From an uncultured Tenacibaculum sp. (lineage in GTDB: Bacteria; Bacteroidota; Bacteroidia; Flavobacteriales; Flavobacteriaceae): 64,000 bases of DNA. This document shows positions 17,918-26,948 of the stretch, piece by piece. The stretch covers positions 124,001 to 188,000 of the forward strand of contig CANMIL010000008.1 in assembly GCA_947497895.1 (NCBI GenBank), in the 5' to 3' direction. Below the pieces are notes generated by a model that did no database searches, was not told where the DNA came from, and was given only the letters and a program-made list of their open reading frames with translations. Positions within the stretch are counted from its first letter, which is position 1. Every line of letters starts with the position of its first letter. A program made the translations under genes and the position numbers.

Positions 17918-20900
17918 ATGCTACAAATTAAATATTATTATATATTCATCATTCTTTTTTGTTATATCAATACAAGTTTTGCGCAAAACAAACCTGTAAT
18001 AGATAGCTTGTGGAATATTTATAATGCAAGTACTGAAATTGATAAAAAAATAGATGTCTTAAATGAACTCACTCTTGAATATTTCAATCACGATATAGAT
18101 AGTACTAAAATAATTAATAAGCTAAGTATTTCATTAGCTCAAAAAAAAGAAGATAAACAGAGACTGCTTCAAACGCAAGCCATTGAAATATACTTATTAA
18201 GTAAACAAGGTCTTTATAAAGAAGGTTTAAAGAAAGGCTCTATTTATCTTGAACAAAGCAAAAAGCTTGGTTACAAAAAAACAGAAGCTAATTTGTTGAA
18301 TTCATTAGGTATTTTCAATAAGCAACGTGGAAATTATGAAAAGGCTATCGAGTTATGCGAACAAGGTTTAGCTATTAGCCAAAAAGAAGGATACAAACTA
18401 ATAACAGGTAGAATATTACTGAGTTTAGGTTTAATTTATACTAATCAGGGAGATTATGAAAAAGCTATCAAATTTTGCGAGCAAAGTTTAGCTATTAATA
18501 GAGCACTTGGACAAAAAAACGAAATTGCTATCATTCTCTCTAGTCTAACACAGGTCTATAAAAATCAAGGGAATTATAATGAAGCCATCGATCTTTATCA
18601 ACAAATTTTAACTTTAAGAAAGGAATTAGGTGATAAAAGAGGAATTGCAATAACTTTAAATAATTTAGGTAATATATATCGAGAAAAAGGGAACTATAAA
18701 GAAGCCATCAATCTTTTCAAAAAAAGCTTAACAATTAACAATGAACTGAATAACAAAAAGGGTGTAGCCATAAATCTAAACAATTTAGGTAGCATCTATG
18801 GAATTCAAGGAAATCATAAAGAAGCCATTAATCTTTTCAAGCAAAGTTTAGCTATTTTTCAGAAATTGGGAAGAAAGGGAGGAATGGCTTACAGCCTGAA
18901 CAGACTAGGAAGCATCTATTACAATCAAAAAAACTATGATGAAGCCGTTAAAGCTTATCAGCAAAGCTTAGTTTTGAGACAGGAGTTGGGAGATAAAAAA
19001 GGAATCTCTTCAACCCTAAACAACCTTGCCAACCTGGACAAAGTAAAAGGAAACTACAAAAAGGCAATACAGCAATATAAAAAAGGGCTTTCAATTAGGA
19101 AAGAATTGAGCTCTACAGGAGATTTTTCTTCTTTCTATTTAGGCTTAGGTGAATGCTATTTTAGAATTGACAGTTTAAAAATCGCTGAATCACATGCTTT
19201 AAAAACGCTAAATGCAAACAATTTAAACGATAGAATTAAAGGAACTGAACTTTTAACCTCTATCTACGAAAAAAAAGAGAACTATAAGAAGGCCTTGGAG
19301 TATGATAAACTAAAGTATTCCCTAAGCAAAACTCAAATCAAGCAAACCAATCAAGCCGTAATCGATTCCATGCTTATCGATATGCAAAGTGTACGTGAAC
19401 TAGACATTCAAAGATTAGAAAACGAACAAAAATCTCAGCAAATCATCTCTCGAAATTATTTTATAGGTATCGCTATTTTAATTGCTCTTTTTTTACTGGC
19501 AGGCTTACTGTCTGCGAGAAAGAATAGTGTTAAAAACAAAAAACTAGCTAGTCAACAACAAGAGTTAGCAAAAAAGAATAAACAAATTGCCAATCAGGAA
19601 CAAGAATATAGAAAAACTAGAGATAATCTGTTCGCCAACATTTCTCATGAGTTCAGAACACCTCTAACGGTTTTAAAAACAACTATCGAAAAAACAGATG
19701 ATATAGAAAACTCAAAACTTTTATTAAAAAACACCAATCATTTAATTGATCTGACAAATCAAATGTTAGATATTTCTAGGCTGAGTGAAAAGAAAATAAA
19801 CCTTGATCCTAAACCGAACAATATTGTTAGGTTAACAAAACAATTATTGGAACAAGTTCAATCCTTCGCTGAATCAAAAAACATACAACTTAAGCTAACA
19901 GCTCCCTCTTCGGACATATTGATTTCTTTGGATGAAAAAATACTGCGAAAAATAATTATCAACTTAGTATTTAACGCTATTAAGTTTACACAAAATGGAG
20001 GTTTAGTTGAAGTAATTCTTAACTTTAAGGATAACCATTGGAGTTTGACTGTAAAAGATAATGGTATTGGTATAGATGTTAAGGAAATACCACATATTTT
20101 TGAGCGCTATTATAGAGCCCCTTTGCATGAAGACAGAGCCACAACTGGTGGTTTAGGTTTAGCCCTCACAAAACAACTAGTGGAACTAGTAAAGGGAAGT
20201 ATTGAGGTAAAAAGCGAATTAAAAAAAGGAAGTGAGTTCCAAATTACTTTTCCAAATAATTCAGAAGTAGAAACTACCGAAAATCTAAAATACGTTAACT
20301 ACGACATCACTCTAGATAATACTCTGGAAAAGCCCATTCATGAAAACAACATCACCTATGAGAAGCCGAATATAACTTACAAAGAAAATACCCCAACAGT
20401 TTTATTGGTTGAAGACAACCCAGATTTGAACAATATAATTCACTCTGAATTGACCAACCATTTCAAAACCTCATCTACGTTTAACGGCAAGGAAGCCTTA
20501 AAGACTTTAAAAAAGGAACGACCTGATATTATTATTACGGATATAATGATGCCAGTGATGAATGGAATAGAGTTCATTGAAACCGTAAAAAGTATTCCTG
20601 AATTCAAAAGCATCCCTATTATTGTAATGAGCGCTCTTGAAGAAAAACACAACAACATGAAGCTTTGGAAACTTGGTGTTGTGGACTTTATCACTAAACC
20701 CTTCGATTTACAAGTGTTATTATTTAAAATCACTAATAATCTTAAAACGTTTCAGGAGTCGTCAAACCAATTCAAAAACTTAAAGTCCATGACTGCCAAT
20801 TTAATTCACGATTTAAGAAGTCCAGTCATAACGCTTAAAATGATCGCTAATGATCTTATAGAAAATAAAGAAGAAGACCTTGATAAATATTTAAATTATA

Positions 20901-21442
20901 TTACCGAAAACTCCAACAACCTGTTAGAATTGATAAATGGTTTAACTGAAATAAATAGAATACACAAACGAACTTCTTATTCGCCTTTCAATGTTCTAAA
21001 CTGTATAAACAATGTATTATTCAACCTTGATCATTTGGTAAAAAAAACAAATGCAACCATAAATCAGAAAGTCGAAAACCTTGAAATCACAATGGACAAA
21101 ACTGATTTTACAAGAGTATTACAAAACTTAATTCAAAATGCACTAACATATACCAGAGAAGATGTTTATCCTCAAATAAATATTTCTATTTTTTCCGAGG
21201 AAAAGAATATACTCTCAATTGTTGTAAAAGACAATGGGAAAGGAATACCTGAGAATGACTTCGGGAATATTTTTAAGCAATTAAAAAGGGGAACTTCTTC
21301 AAGAGGAACTCAAGGGACAGGTTTAGGGTTATATATTGTTAAAGAAATCATCAATAAGTATCAAGGAGAAATTAACGTAGATTCCAAAATAAATGAATAC
21401 ACAAGCTTCTCTATAAAGCTAAAGCTGAAAAACATTTTTTAA
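17918..21442 (+). CDS. TPR hybrid sensor with two histidine kinases flanking a receiver (copy 3)
   Basis: The ATG at 17918 is chosen because it gives a clean signal peptide ending in NTSFAQ; an in-frame TTG at 17870 would put 16 polar residues before it. The protein has 1174 residues. Its TPR region contains about eight regular 40-residue repeats (units such as GNYKEAINLFKKSL), more regular than in copies 1 and 2. A membrane segment lies near 514-535. It is followed by kinase 1 (His577 in NISHEFRTPL), receiver (Asp875 in ITDIMMP) and kinase 2 (His964 in NLIHDLRSP). Its linker and receiver match copy 2 closely. It ends 38 bases before a DUF4230 gene. Confidence 0.9.
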   Translation: MLQIKYYYIFIILFCYINTSFAQNKPVIDSLWNIYNASTEIDKKIDVLNELTLEYFNHDIDSTKIINKLSISLAQKKEDKQRLLQTQAIEIYLLSKQGLYKEGLKKGSIYLEQSKKLGYKKTEANLLNSLGIFNKQRGNYEKAIELCEQGLAISQKEGYKLITGRILLSLGLIYTNQGDYEKAIKFCEQSLAINRALGQKNEIAIILSSLTQVYKNQGNYNEAIDLYQQILTLRKELGDKRGIAITLNNLGNIYREKGNYKEAINLFKKSLTINNELNNKKGVAINLNNLGSIYGIQGNHKEAINLFKQSLAIFQKLGRKGGMAYSLNRLGSIYYNQKNYDEAVKAYQQSLVLRQELGDKKGISSTLNNLANLDKVKGNYKKAIQQYKKGLSIRKELSSTGDFSSFYLGLGECYFRIDSLKIAESHALKTLNANNLNDRIKGTELLTSIYEKKENYKKALEYDKLKYSLSKTQIKQTNQAVIDSMLIDMQSVRELDIQRLENEQKSQQIISRNYFIGIAILIALFLLAGLLSARKNSVKNKKLASQQQELAKKNKQIANQEQEYRKTRDNLFANISHEFRTPLTVLKTTIEKTDDIENSKLLLKNTNHLIDLTNQMLDISRLSEKKINLDPKPNNIVRLTKQLLEQVQSFAESKNIQLKLTAPSSDILISLDEKILRKIIINLVFNAIKFTQNGGLVEVILNFKDNHWSLTVKDNGIGIDVKEIPHIFERYYRAPLHEDRATTGGLGLALTKQLVELVKGSIEVKSELKKGSEFQITFPNNSEVETTENLKYVNYDITLDNTLEKPIHENNITYEKPNITYKENTPTVLLVEDNPDLNNIIHSELTNHFKTSSTFNGKEALKTLKKERPDIIITDIMMPVMNGIEFIETVKSIPEFKSIPIIVMSALEEKHNNMKLWKLGVVDFITKPFDLQVLLFKITNNLKTFQESSNQFKNLKSMTANLIHDLRSPVITLKMIANDLIENKEEDLDKYLNYITENSNNLLELINGLTEINRIHKRTSYSPFNVLNCINNVLFNLDHLVKKTNATINQKVENLEITMDKTDFTRVLQNLIQNALTYTREDVYPQINISIFSEEKNILSIVVKDNGKGIPENDFGNIFKQLKRGTSSRGTQGTGLGLYIVKEIINKYQGEINVDSKINEYTSFSIKLKLKNIF

Positions 21443-21480
21443 TTTTAACTATACCTTTTAATTTTAGTAACTTCGTGTAC

Positions 21481-22095
21481 ATGGAATTACTCTTCTTAGG
21501 ATTAGCTGGTGGAGCTATCATATCGTATTTTATATTTCAAAAGTTCTCTTATCGAACTAAAAAGAACCTTACTGAAAAACAATCGGTTGTTTTACTTGAT
21601 AAGATTAAAAAAGTATCGAAACTCATTACTGTCGAAGGCGAGTTCGCTGAAATATATCATCATGAAAACTCAAAAGAGAAGTTTATGGGACTTTTTACCA
21701 GCAAGAAAAAAGCTATCATTTTAATTAACGCCAAAGTTCATATTGGTTTTGATTTTAGAAAAATTAAAATGGAAGCAAACAGCAAGTCTAAAACACTTGT
21801 TTTATCTGAATTCCCAGAACCTGAAATTTTTTCTATTGAACCTAATATAAGGTTTTATGATATCCAAAATGGATTTTTAAACAAGTTTAGTTCAGAAGAT
21901 TTGACTTCTGTAAATAAAGAAGCAAAGGAGCATATTCTTCAAAAAGTACCCGAAAGCAACTTGATGCAAACGGCCAACCAAGAAGCTTTAGACGCAATTA
22001 TATTAATGACCAATCTCGTGGAAACTATCGGATGGAAACTAGATTATTCAGCCCTTGAGTTACCAAATGGCAGCAGACATCTTCTTGATTCATAG
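21481..22095 (+). CDS. DUF4230 family membrane-anchored protein
   Basis: The 204-residue protein begins with a hydrophobic segment (ELLFLGLAGGAIISYFIF). The remainder looks like the DUF4230 domain, a family of unknown function common in Bacteroidota, with the VEGEFAEIYHHE and DIQNGFLNKF regions. The ATG at 21481 is preferred to the GTG two codons earlier. The family resembles a secreted or membrane-attached lipid/protein-binding fold, but no role is established here. It starts a run of four short genes packed head to tail. Confidence 0.75.
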   Translation: MELLFLGLAGGAIISYFIFQKFSYRTKKNLTEKQSVVLLDKIKKVSKLITVEGEFAEIYHHENSKEKFMGLFTSKKKAIILINAKVHIGFDFRKIKMEANSKSKTLVLSEFPEPEIFSIEPNIRFYDIQNGFLNKFSSEDLTSVNKEAKEHILQKVPESNLMQTANQEALDAIILMTNLVETIGWKLDYSALELPNGSRHLLDS

Positions 22096-22096
22096 A

Positions 22097-22336
22097 ATGC
22101 TTAATAAACCGAAAATCAAATTGCTCCTTATTTCCATTACATCTGGAATACTATTTCATTACATAAACAATTCTTCTAAAATAAAAGTATGGCAATCAAA
22201 ACTTGACAATTCCAATTTACCAGATGGATTTGGCTTTTTTGTAACCATAAACATTATAAAATATTTTTTACTTTTAGTTTCCCTGATATCCCTCGTTTTA
22301 ATGCTTATTAAATTATTAAAAAAACATGAACATTGA
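22097..22336 (+). CDS. Small two-helix membrane protein, unknown
   Basis: I do not recognise this 79-residue protein. It has two hydrophobic segments: one near residues 7-20, and a longer one near 47-73 ending in LVLMLIKLLKK. The ATG at 22097 is chosen as it lies just after the DUF4230 stop; a TTG at 22055 would overlap that gene by 40 bases. Its end overlaps the start of the next gene by 11 bases, which supports translation and coupling. Confidence 0.55.
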   Translation: MLNKPKIKLLLISITSGILFHYINNSSKIKVWQSKLDNSNLPDGFGFFVTINIIKYFLLLVSLISLVLMLIKLLKKHEH

Positions 22337-22691
22337 ACAACTTCACCAATATTGTATTTCTAAAAAGGGAGTAACGGAAGAGTTTCCTTTCGATGAGGTA
22401 ACACTTGTTTTTAAAGTTATGGGTAAAATGTTTGCCCTTGTTGGACTTGAAAAATGGGAAAACGGCGATACCAAAATTAATTTAAAATGTGATCCCGAAT
22501 GGTCAGAAGAACTTCGAGGTGAATATGACAGTATTAATGCTGGATTTCATATGAACAAAAAGCACTGGAATACCATTACCCTAAACGATGATGTTTCCGA
22601 TAAGTTTGCCTTTGATTTAATTGATCATTCTTATAATCTCGTTGTAAAAGGACTTACTAAAAAACTTCAAGAAGAACTAAAAGCTCTGTAA
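22326..22691 (+). CDS. MmcQ/YjbR family protein
   Basis: The 121-residue protein matches the small YjbR/MmcQ family, a fold sometimes called DNA-binding, whose function is unsettled. It starts with MNIEQLHQYCISKKGVTEEF and contains FKVMGKMFALV, LKCDPEWSEELR and the conserved HMNKKHWNTI. It overlaps the upstream membrane gene by 11 bases and is followed two bases later by the cyclo-ligase start. Confidence 0.85.
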   Translation: MNIEQLHQYCISKKGVTEEFPFDEVTLVFKVMGKMFALVGLEKWENGDTKINLKCDPEWSEELRGEYDSINAGFHMNKKHWNTITLNDDVSDKFAFDLIDHSYNLVVKGLTKKLQEELKAL

Positions 22692-22693
22692 TC

Positions 22694-23242
22694 GTGAACA
22701 AAAAAGAAGCTAGAAAACTATATAAAGAAAAAAGAAAAAACCTAACTCAAAAGGAGATTGAATCCTTTCAGTCTTCTATTTATAGACAGATTTATGAAAT
22801 AGACTATTCCAATATTGAAAATATTCATATTTTTCTTCCAATAAAAAAACAAAAAGAAATAAACACCTACCCTATTGTTGATTTTCTTCAAAAATTAAGA
22901 AAAACGGTAGTTATCAGTAAAAGTAATTTTAAAAACAACACGTTACAACATTTTATTTTAACCGAAAGTACAATACTCATTGAAAACAATTATGGCATAC
23001 CTGAGCCAGAAAATGCTGAGCAGATTGGTGAAAAAAAATTAGATTTAGTGTTTGTACCATTATTGGTTTCTGACGAACAAAAATATAGAGTGGGTTATGG
23101 CAAAGGATTCTATGATCGATTTTTAGCGTCTTGCAGAAAAGATGTCACCACCGTTGGACTTAACTTCTTCCCCCCTATTAACACTATAGATGATATTAAT
23201 GAGTTTGATATACCTTTAAATAAAGTTATATACCCAAAATAA
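22694..23242 (+). CDS. 5-formyltetrahydrofolate cyclo-ligase
   Basis: The enzyme converts 5-formyl-THF to 5,10-methenyl-THF using ATP, recycling a folate storage form. The 182 residues are normal length. The conserved basic N-terminus KKEARKLYKEKRKNL binds the folate tail. The C-terminal RVGYGKGFYDRFLA is the diagnostic ATP-binding region. The start is GTG, two bases after the previous stop, indicating translational coupling. Confidence 0.94.
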   Translation: MNKKEARKLYKEKRKNLTQKEIESFQSSIYRQIYEIDYSNIENIHIFLPIKKQKEINTYPIVDFLQKLRKTVVISKSNFKNNTLQHFILTESTILIENNYGIPEPENAEQIGEKKLDLVFVPLLVSDEQKYRVGYGKGFYDRFLASCRKDVTTVGLNFFPPINTIDDINEFDIPLNKVIYPK

Positions 23243-23244
23243 AA

Positions 23245-23272
23245 AAGCCTGCTAATAAGCAGGCTTCCTTTT
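23245..23272. terminator. Bidirectional terminator between cyclo-ligase and rho
   Basis: The stem AAGCCTGCT / AGCAGGCTT with loop AATA sits directly between the convergent genes and has A-rich and T-rich flanks. Confidence 0.85.
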
Positions 23273-23286
23273 AAATATCATTTGAT

Positions 23287-25023
23287 TTATCCATTCATCG
23301 AAATTAAGAACTCATCATTATTTAAAGAAGTTTTTATTCTTTGCTGAATAAACTCCATAGCTTCTATTGGGTTCATGTCTGCTAAATACTTACGCAGCAC
23401 CCACATACGTTGTACTGTTTTTTCGTCTAATAATAAATCATCACGACGCGTACTAGATTTAATTAAATCAATAGCAGGGTAAATTCTTCTATTTGCAATA
23501 TTACGCTCTAACTGAAGCTCCATATTACCAGTACCTTTAAACTCTTCAAAAATAACTTCATCCATTTTTGAACCAGTTTCCGTTAAAGCAGTAGCGATAA
23601 TAGTTAATGAACCTCCATTTTCTATGTTACGCGCAGCTCCGAAGAATCTTTTTGGTTTATGTAATGCATTTGCATCAATACCTCCCGATAATATCTTACC
23701 TGACGCTGGAGCTACCGTATTGTATGCTCTAGCTAAACGTGTGATAGAATCTAACAAGATAACAACATCATGACCACATTCAACTAAACGCTTTGCTTTT
23801 TCTAAAACAATGTTCGCCACTCTTACATGCTTATCAGCTGGCTCGTCAAAAGTAGATGCTACTACTTCTCCTCGAACACTTCTTTGCATATCGGTAACTT
23901 CTTCAGGACGTTCATCAATTAATAAAACAATTTGATAAACCTCTGGATGGTTTGCTGCAATCGCATTAGCTACATCCTTTAACAACATCGTTTTACCCGT
24001 TTTAGGTTGTGCTACAATCATACCACGTTGTCCTTTTCCAATAGGAGAGAACAAATCGATAATTCTTGTAGATAACGAACTCCCTTTTTGAGCTAAATTG
24101 AACTTCTCGTTTGCAAAAAGAGGTGTTAAATGCTCAAACGAAACTCTATCTCTAACAATATTAGGATTTAATCCATTTATTTTAGATACTCTAATTAATG
24201 GAAAATACTTTTCTCCTTCTTTTGGAGGGCGTACATTTCCTCTTACAGTATCACCTGTTTTTAATCCAAAAAGTTTAATTTGAGATTGAGATACATAAAT
24301 ATCATCTGGAGATGATAAATAATTATAGTCAGATGATCTTAAAAAACCATATCCATCAGGCATCATTTCTAATACACCTTCACTTTCGATAATTCCATCA
24401 AACTCAAAATCAGGGTCACGATATTTGTTTCCACTCTTATGTTGGTGTTGTCCCTTGTTTTTGTTTTGATGATGTTTATTCTTGCTGTGATTCTGGTTGT
24501 TATTTTGGTGATTTCCGTTCTGATGGTTCTTCCCAGATCTTCTATTATTATTGTTATTATTTGAGTGGTTGTTATTTTGATTATTGTTTTGAGGTCTTTT
24601 CTCCTCTACAACTTCCGTTTTAACAACATCTTCAGTACTCTTATTAGATGCTTTCGCTACTGGAGTCTCTTTCTTTCTAGTATTCTCTTGCTTCCCTCCT
24701 TTGGGTGCTGCTTTTTTAGTTTCGTTTGGTAGTTCTTTTTTAGTGCTATTTGTGGCTTCTTTTTCAGATTCTGCTGCAGCTTCAGCTACTTTCTTTGATA
24801 TCCTTCTTCTTTTAGGCTTCTCTTTTGTTGCAACCTCAGTTGATGCTTTCTTTTGAACCGGCTTTTTCTCCTCCTTATTATTCACAGCTTCAGCCTGAGC
24901 ATCTAAAATTTTATAAACTAAATCTAATTTTTTTAACTGACTAATTCTAGTCAAACCAATAGTTTTAGCAATAGACTGTAAATCAGTTAATTTCTTAGCT
25001 TTTAATTCCGAAATTTCGAACAT
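23287..25023 (-). CDS. rho: Transcription termination factor Rho, with long low-complexity insert
   Basis: Rho is the hexameric ATP-driven RNA translocase that ends transcription. This 578-residue form has the N-terminal helical domain (1-45). A charged, then N/Q/H/K-rich, region follows (about 47-202). The cold-shock-like RNA-binding domain ([13 protein letters not shown]) and RecA-type motor come after it. The Walker A lysine is Lys344 in QPKTGKT, and [15 protein letters not shown] is the Walker B and Q-loop region. Large inserts of this kind are typical of Bacteroidota Rho and may promote RNA binding or condensation. The repeat-rich coding of asparagines is a visible oddity at 24470-24600. 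Confidence 0.97.
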   Translation of the reverse strand: MFEISELKAKKLTDLQSIAKTIGLTRISQLKKLDLVYKILDAQAEAVNNKEEKKPVQKKASTEVATKEKPKRRRISKKVAEAAAESEKEATNSTKKELPNETKKAAPKGGKQENTRKKETPVAKASNKSTEDVVKTEVVEEKRPQNNNQNNNHSNNNNNNRRSGKNHQNGNHQNNNQNHSKNKHHQNKNKGQHQHKSGNKYRDPDFEFDGIIESEGVLEMMPDGYGFLRSSDYNYLSSPDDIYVSQSQIKLFGLKTGDTVRGNVRPPKEGEKYFPLIRVSKINGLNPNIVRDRVSFEHLTPLFANEKFNLAQKGSSLSTRIIDLFSPIGKGQRGMIVAQPKTGKTMLLKDVANAIAANHPEVYQIVLLIDERPEEVTDMQRSVRGEVVASTFDEPADKHVRVANIVLEKAKRLVECGHDVVILLDSITRLARAYNTVAPASGKILSGGIDANALHKPKRFFGAARNIENGGSLTIIATALTETGSKMDEVIFEEFKGTGNMELQLERNIANRRIYPAIDLIKSSTRRDDLLLDEKTVQRMWVLRKYLADMNPIEAMEFIQQRIKTSLNNDEFLISMNG

Positions 25024-25143
25024 TCGTTAAAATATTAGGTTAAAAATTCCCACTTCCAAAGAATTTAAAATTATTTATTTGTTTTTCTTGATTGCTTTGT
25101 TATATGAAGTGTATAACAGTTAAAAGTGCGGTTACTTACAAGG

Positions 25144-25151
25144 CAAATATA
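25144..25151 (-). promoter_or_regulatory. Candidate -7 element for rho
   Basis: On the minus strand this reads TATATTTG, giving a leader of roughly 115 bases before the rho start. A long leader is common for autoregulated rho genes. No -33 element is seen. Confidence 0.35.
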
Positions 25152-25197
25152 TACAAATAATTTAACTTGTAATATTTCTTTTTAAAAAAAGAAGTAT

Positions 25198-25205
25198 TAT
25201 TTTTG
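25198..25205 (+). promoter_or_regulatory. Candidate -7 element for DUF4293 gene
   Basis: TATTTTTG lies 17 bases before the ATG at 25223, matching TAnnTTTG. Confidence 0.45.
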
Positions 25206-25222
25206 CGTTCCAAGAAAAAAAC

Positions 25223-25660
25223 ATGATACAGCGAATACAGAGTATATATTTATTAGTAGCTTCCTTATTATCAGGCGCATTACCGTTGACGATAAACTTA
25301 TGGACACAAGTTAAAGATTCTACTCCTATATATATATTAGATCTGTTTTCTGGAAGTAGCTTTTTAGAAAAGTTAATTCCTGTGTTTTTTTTAGTTTCGG
25401 CTTTAGTAATTCTTATTTCTATATTCTTATATAATAATAGGAAGTTACAATTTGTAATTGGCCGAATTGCAATTTTGATTAATCTTTTTTTATTAGGATT
25501 ATTGATTTATTTATCGCTAACATTATCTGGAGAAACTGCCGTTTCTGAGAAAGGTATTGGGATGCTCATTCCTGTTTTTGTTATTTTGCTTGTAGTTTTA
25601 GCAAATAAAGCCATTAAAAAGGACGAGGATCTTGTAAAATCAGTTGATAGATTACGATAA
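25223..25660 (+). CDS. DUF4293 family membrane protein
   Basis: The 145-residue protein has four predicted membrane segments and starts MIQRIQSIYLLVASLLSG, the hallmark of the Bacteroidota family DUF4293. It is divergent from rho, an arrangement often seen in this phylum. The function is unknown. It is a single-gene unit with its own terminator. Confidence 0.88.
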   Translation: MIQRIQSIYLLVASLLSGALPLTINLWTQVKDSTPIYILDLFSGSSFLEKLIPVFFLVSALVILISIFLYNNRKLQFVIGRIAILINLFLLGLLIYLSLTLSGETAVSEKGIGMLIPVFVILLVVLANKAIKKDEDLVKSVDRLR

Positions 25661-25687
25661 ACCTAACATCTTAGTATATTTAGTGCG

Positions 25688-25722
25688 AAAAAACCGAGAT
25701 AACTCTCGGTTTTTGTTTTTTA
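25688..25722 (+). terminator. Terminator after DUF4293 gene
   Basis: The stem AAAAAACCGAGA / TCTCGGTTTTT with loop TAAC is followed by a T-rich tract. Confidence 0.9.
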
Positions 25723-25864
25723 TAAGGGTTTGTATTATTTGCAAATAGCTAAAAAATAGATAGATCCAACCATTAATTAACTATTTTATATTAAATTTAC
25801 CTGATTAATTTCCCCACCAAAAACCAAAACAATAACAATGTAACTGGTTATAAAACAGTATTTT

Positions 25865-25940
25865 ACCCCTAAAATGTTAAAGAAAAATTAAGGGTTAACC
25901 CTGATATATTTAGTACAAACCCTTAAAATGGGTTTAGGGA
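25865..25940. promoter_or_regulatory. Cluster of ACCCT/AGGGT boxes upstream of the response regulator
   Basis: Five or six related boxes lie in 76 bases: ACCCCTAAAA at 25865, a perfect palindrome AGGGTTAACCCT at 25891-25902, AAACCC (25917-25922) inverted against GGGTTT (25930-25935), and TAGGGA at 25935. They sit just upstream of the promoter at 25950-25980. A repeated operator for a dimeric regulator, perhaps the LuxR-type protein itself, is inferred. The rest of this 333-base gap holds only the DUF4293 terminator and A/T-rich sequence. Confidence 0.5.
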
Positions 25941-25949
25941 TTTTGAGTA

Positions 25950-25980
25950 TTGTGGATAAACTAGTTCTCACCTAAATTTG
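25950..25980 (+). promoter_or_regulatory. Promoter of the LuxR-type response regulator
   Basis: TTG at 25950-25952 and TAAATTTG at 25973-25980 are separated by 20 bases, a good Bacteroidota -33/-7 pair. The ATG is 13 bases downstream. Confidence 0.65.
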
Positions 25981-25993
25981 TATATGTAAACAA

Positions 25994-26647
25994 ATGAGTA
26001 CAAAGATTAAAGTTCATATAGCCGATGATCACAAAATTCTAATTGAAGGAGTGATGGCTTTAATAAATATTGAAGATGACATTGAAGTTGAAGGCTTCTC
26101 TCTAACAGGAAAAGAAGTTGTTAACTGGTCAGCAACCAACACCGCCGATGTGTTAGTACTAGATATTAATATGCCGGAAATGGATGGAATAGATGTTTTA
26201 AAAGTCTTTAAGCAGAGAGACGTAAAAATTAAAACAATTATTTTATCGAGTTTAAGCGATCCAAAACTTGTACAAGAAATGATCGCGTTGGGAGCAAACG
26301 GCTTTTTAGAAAAAAGTTGTGCCAGTGAATACATTGTCGATGCGATTAGAGCAGTTAACAAAGGGTTGCAATATTTTAATGAAGACATTAAAAGCAAATT
26401 ATTCAATCTGTATGTAGCAAGCTCAAAGAAGGATAATGATAAGGAAGAATCGCATAAAGACCTTACCGAGAGAGAAATTGAAGTGTTAAAATTAATAGCA
26501 CAAGAGAAAAGTTCATCTGAAATAGCAGATACGTTAAGCATTAGTGTAAAAACTGTAGAATCGTATCGCAGAAACCTTTACAAAAAACTGAAAGTAAAAA
26601 ATGTAGTAGGTTTAGCGATGTACGCAGTTAGGAATAAGATAGTATAA
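25994..26647 (+). CDS. NarL/LuxR-type response regulator
   Basis: The 217-residue protein has a receiver domain (residues 1-120) with acidic pocket Asp11-Asp12 and phospho-acceptor Asp57 in VLDINMP. A LuxR-type helix-turn-helix follows (residues 150-213; LTEREIEVLKLIAQ and SVKTVESYRRNLYKKL). It would bind DNA as a dimer when phosphorylated. The likely partner is the HisKA_3 sensor kinase at 27.7 kb, with a lipoprotein gene between. The upstream cluster of inverted boxes may be its own target. Confidence 0.93.
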   Translation: MSTKIKVHIADDHKILIEGVMALINIEDDIEVEGFSLTGKEVVNWSATNTADVLVLDINMPEMDGIDVLKVFKQRDVKIKTIILSSLSDPKLVQEMIALGANGFLEKSCASEYIVDAIRAVNKGLQYFNEDIKSKLFNLYVASSKKDNDKEESHKDLTEREIEVLKLIAQEKSSSEIADTLSISVKTVESYRRNLYKKLKVKNVVGLAMYAVRNKIV

Positions 26648-26948
26648 TCCTTTCATTCTATTTTTCTTTGCCCCCAAAGAAAATACTCCCCCCCATCCTA
26701 TAATTCCTAATGAAATACATCGCTAAGAACTACAACAACTCAACATATTAAAATATTATCTGGCGATGTGCGCGTTATTAAAAAATAACATAGTTTAGAA
26801 AACCCCTTCATTTTGTTTTCTTTATCCCCTAACTTTGAGAAACGTCCCCCGTATCTCCATCTGTCTATACTAAGTGCATCGCCTTTTTTTTAACAAGCTT
26901 AAATATTAAACCTTAATATATTCCTTAAATTACTTAAACGCAGAAATC
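26648..26948. other. Gap between response regulator and lipoprotein
   Basis: It contains a 9-bp hairpin (TTTTCTTTG-CCCC-CAAAGAAAA, 26662-26683) after the regulator, without a T run. A TAACTTTG at 26830-26837 could be a -7 element for the lipoprotein gene, about 110 bases before its start. Nothing else is seen. Confidence 0.4.

Noticed and set aside
9385..21442. Classical hybrid two-component system (HTCS) regulators
   Set aside because: The C-terminus of each sensor holds a second HisKA-like H-box and ATPase motifs. No AraC-type helix-turn-helix is visible, so the HTCS label would be wrong.
22055..22096. TTG-started extension of the small two-helix membrane protein
   Set aside because: It would overlap the DUF4230 gene by about 40 bases, while an ATG lies two bases after the DUF4230 stop.
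24470..24600. Tandem repeat or CRISPR-like array
   Set aside because: The repetitive look comes from asparagine, glutamine and histidine codons within the rho gene. There are no spacers.
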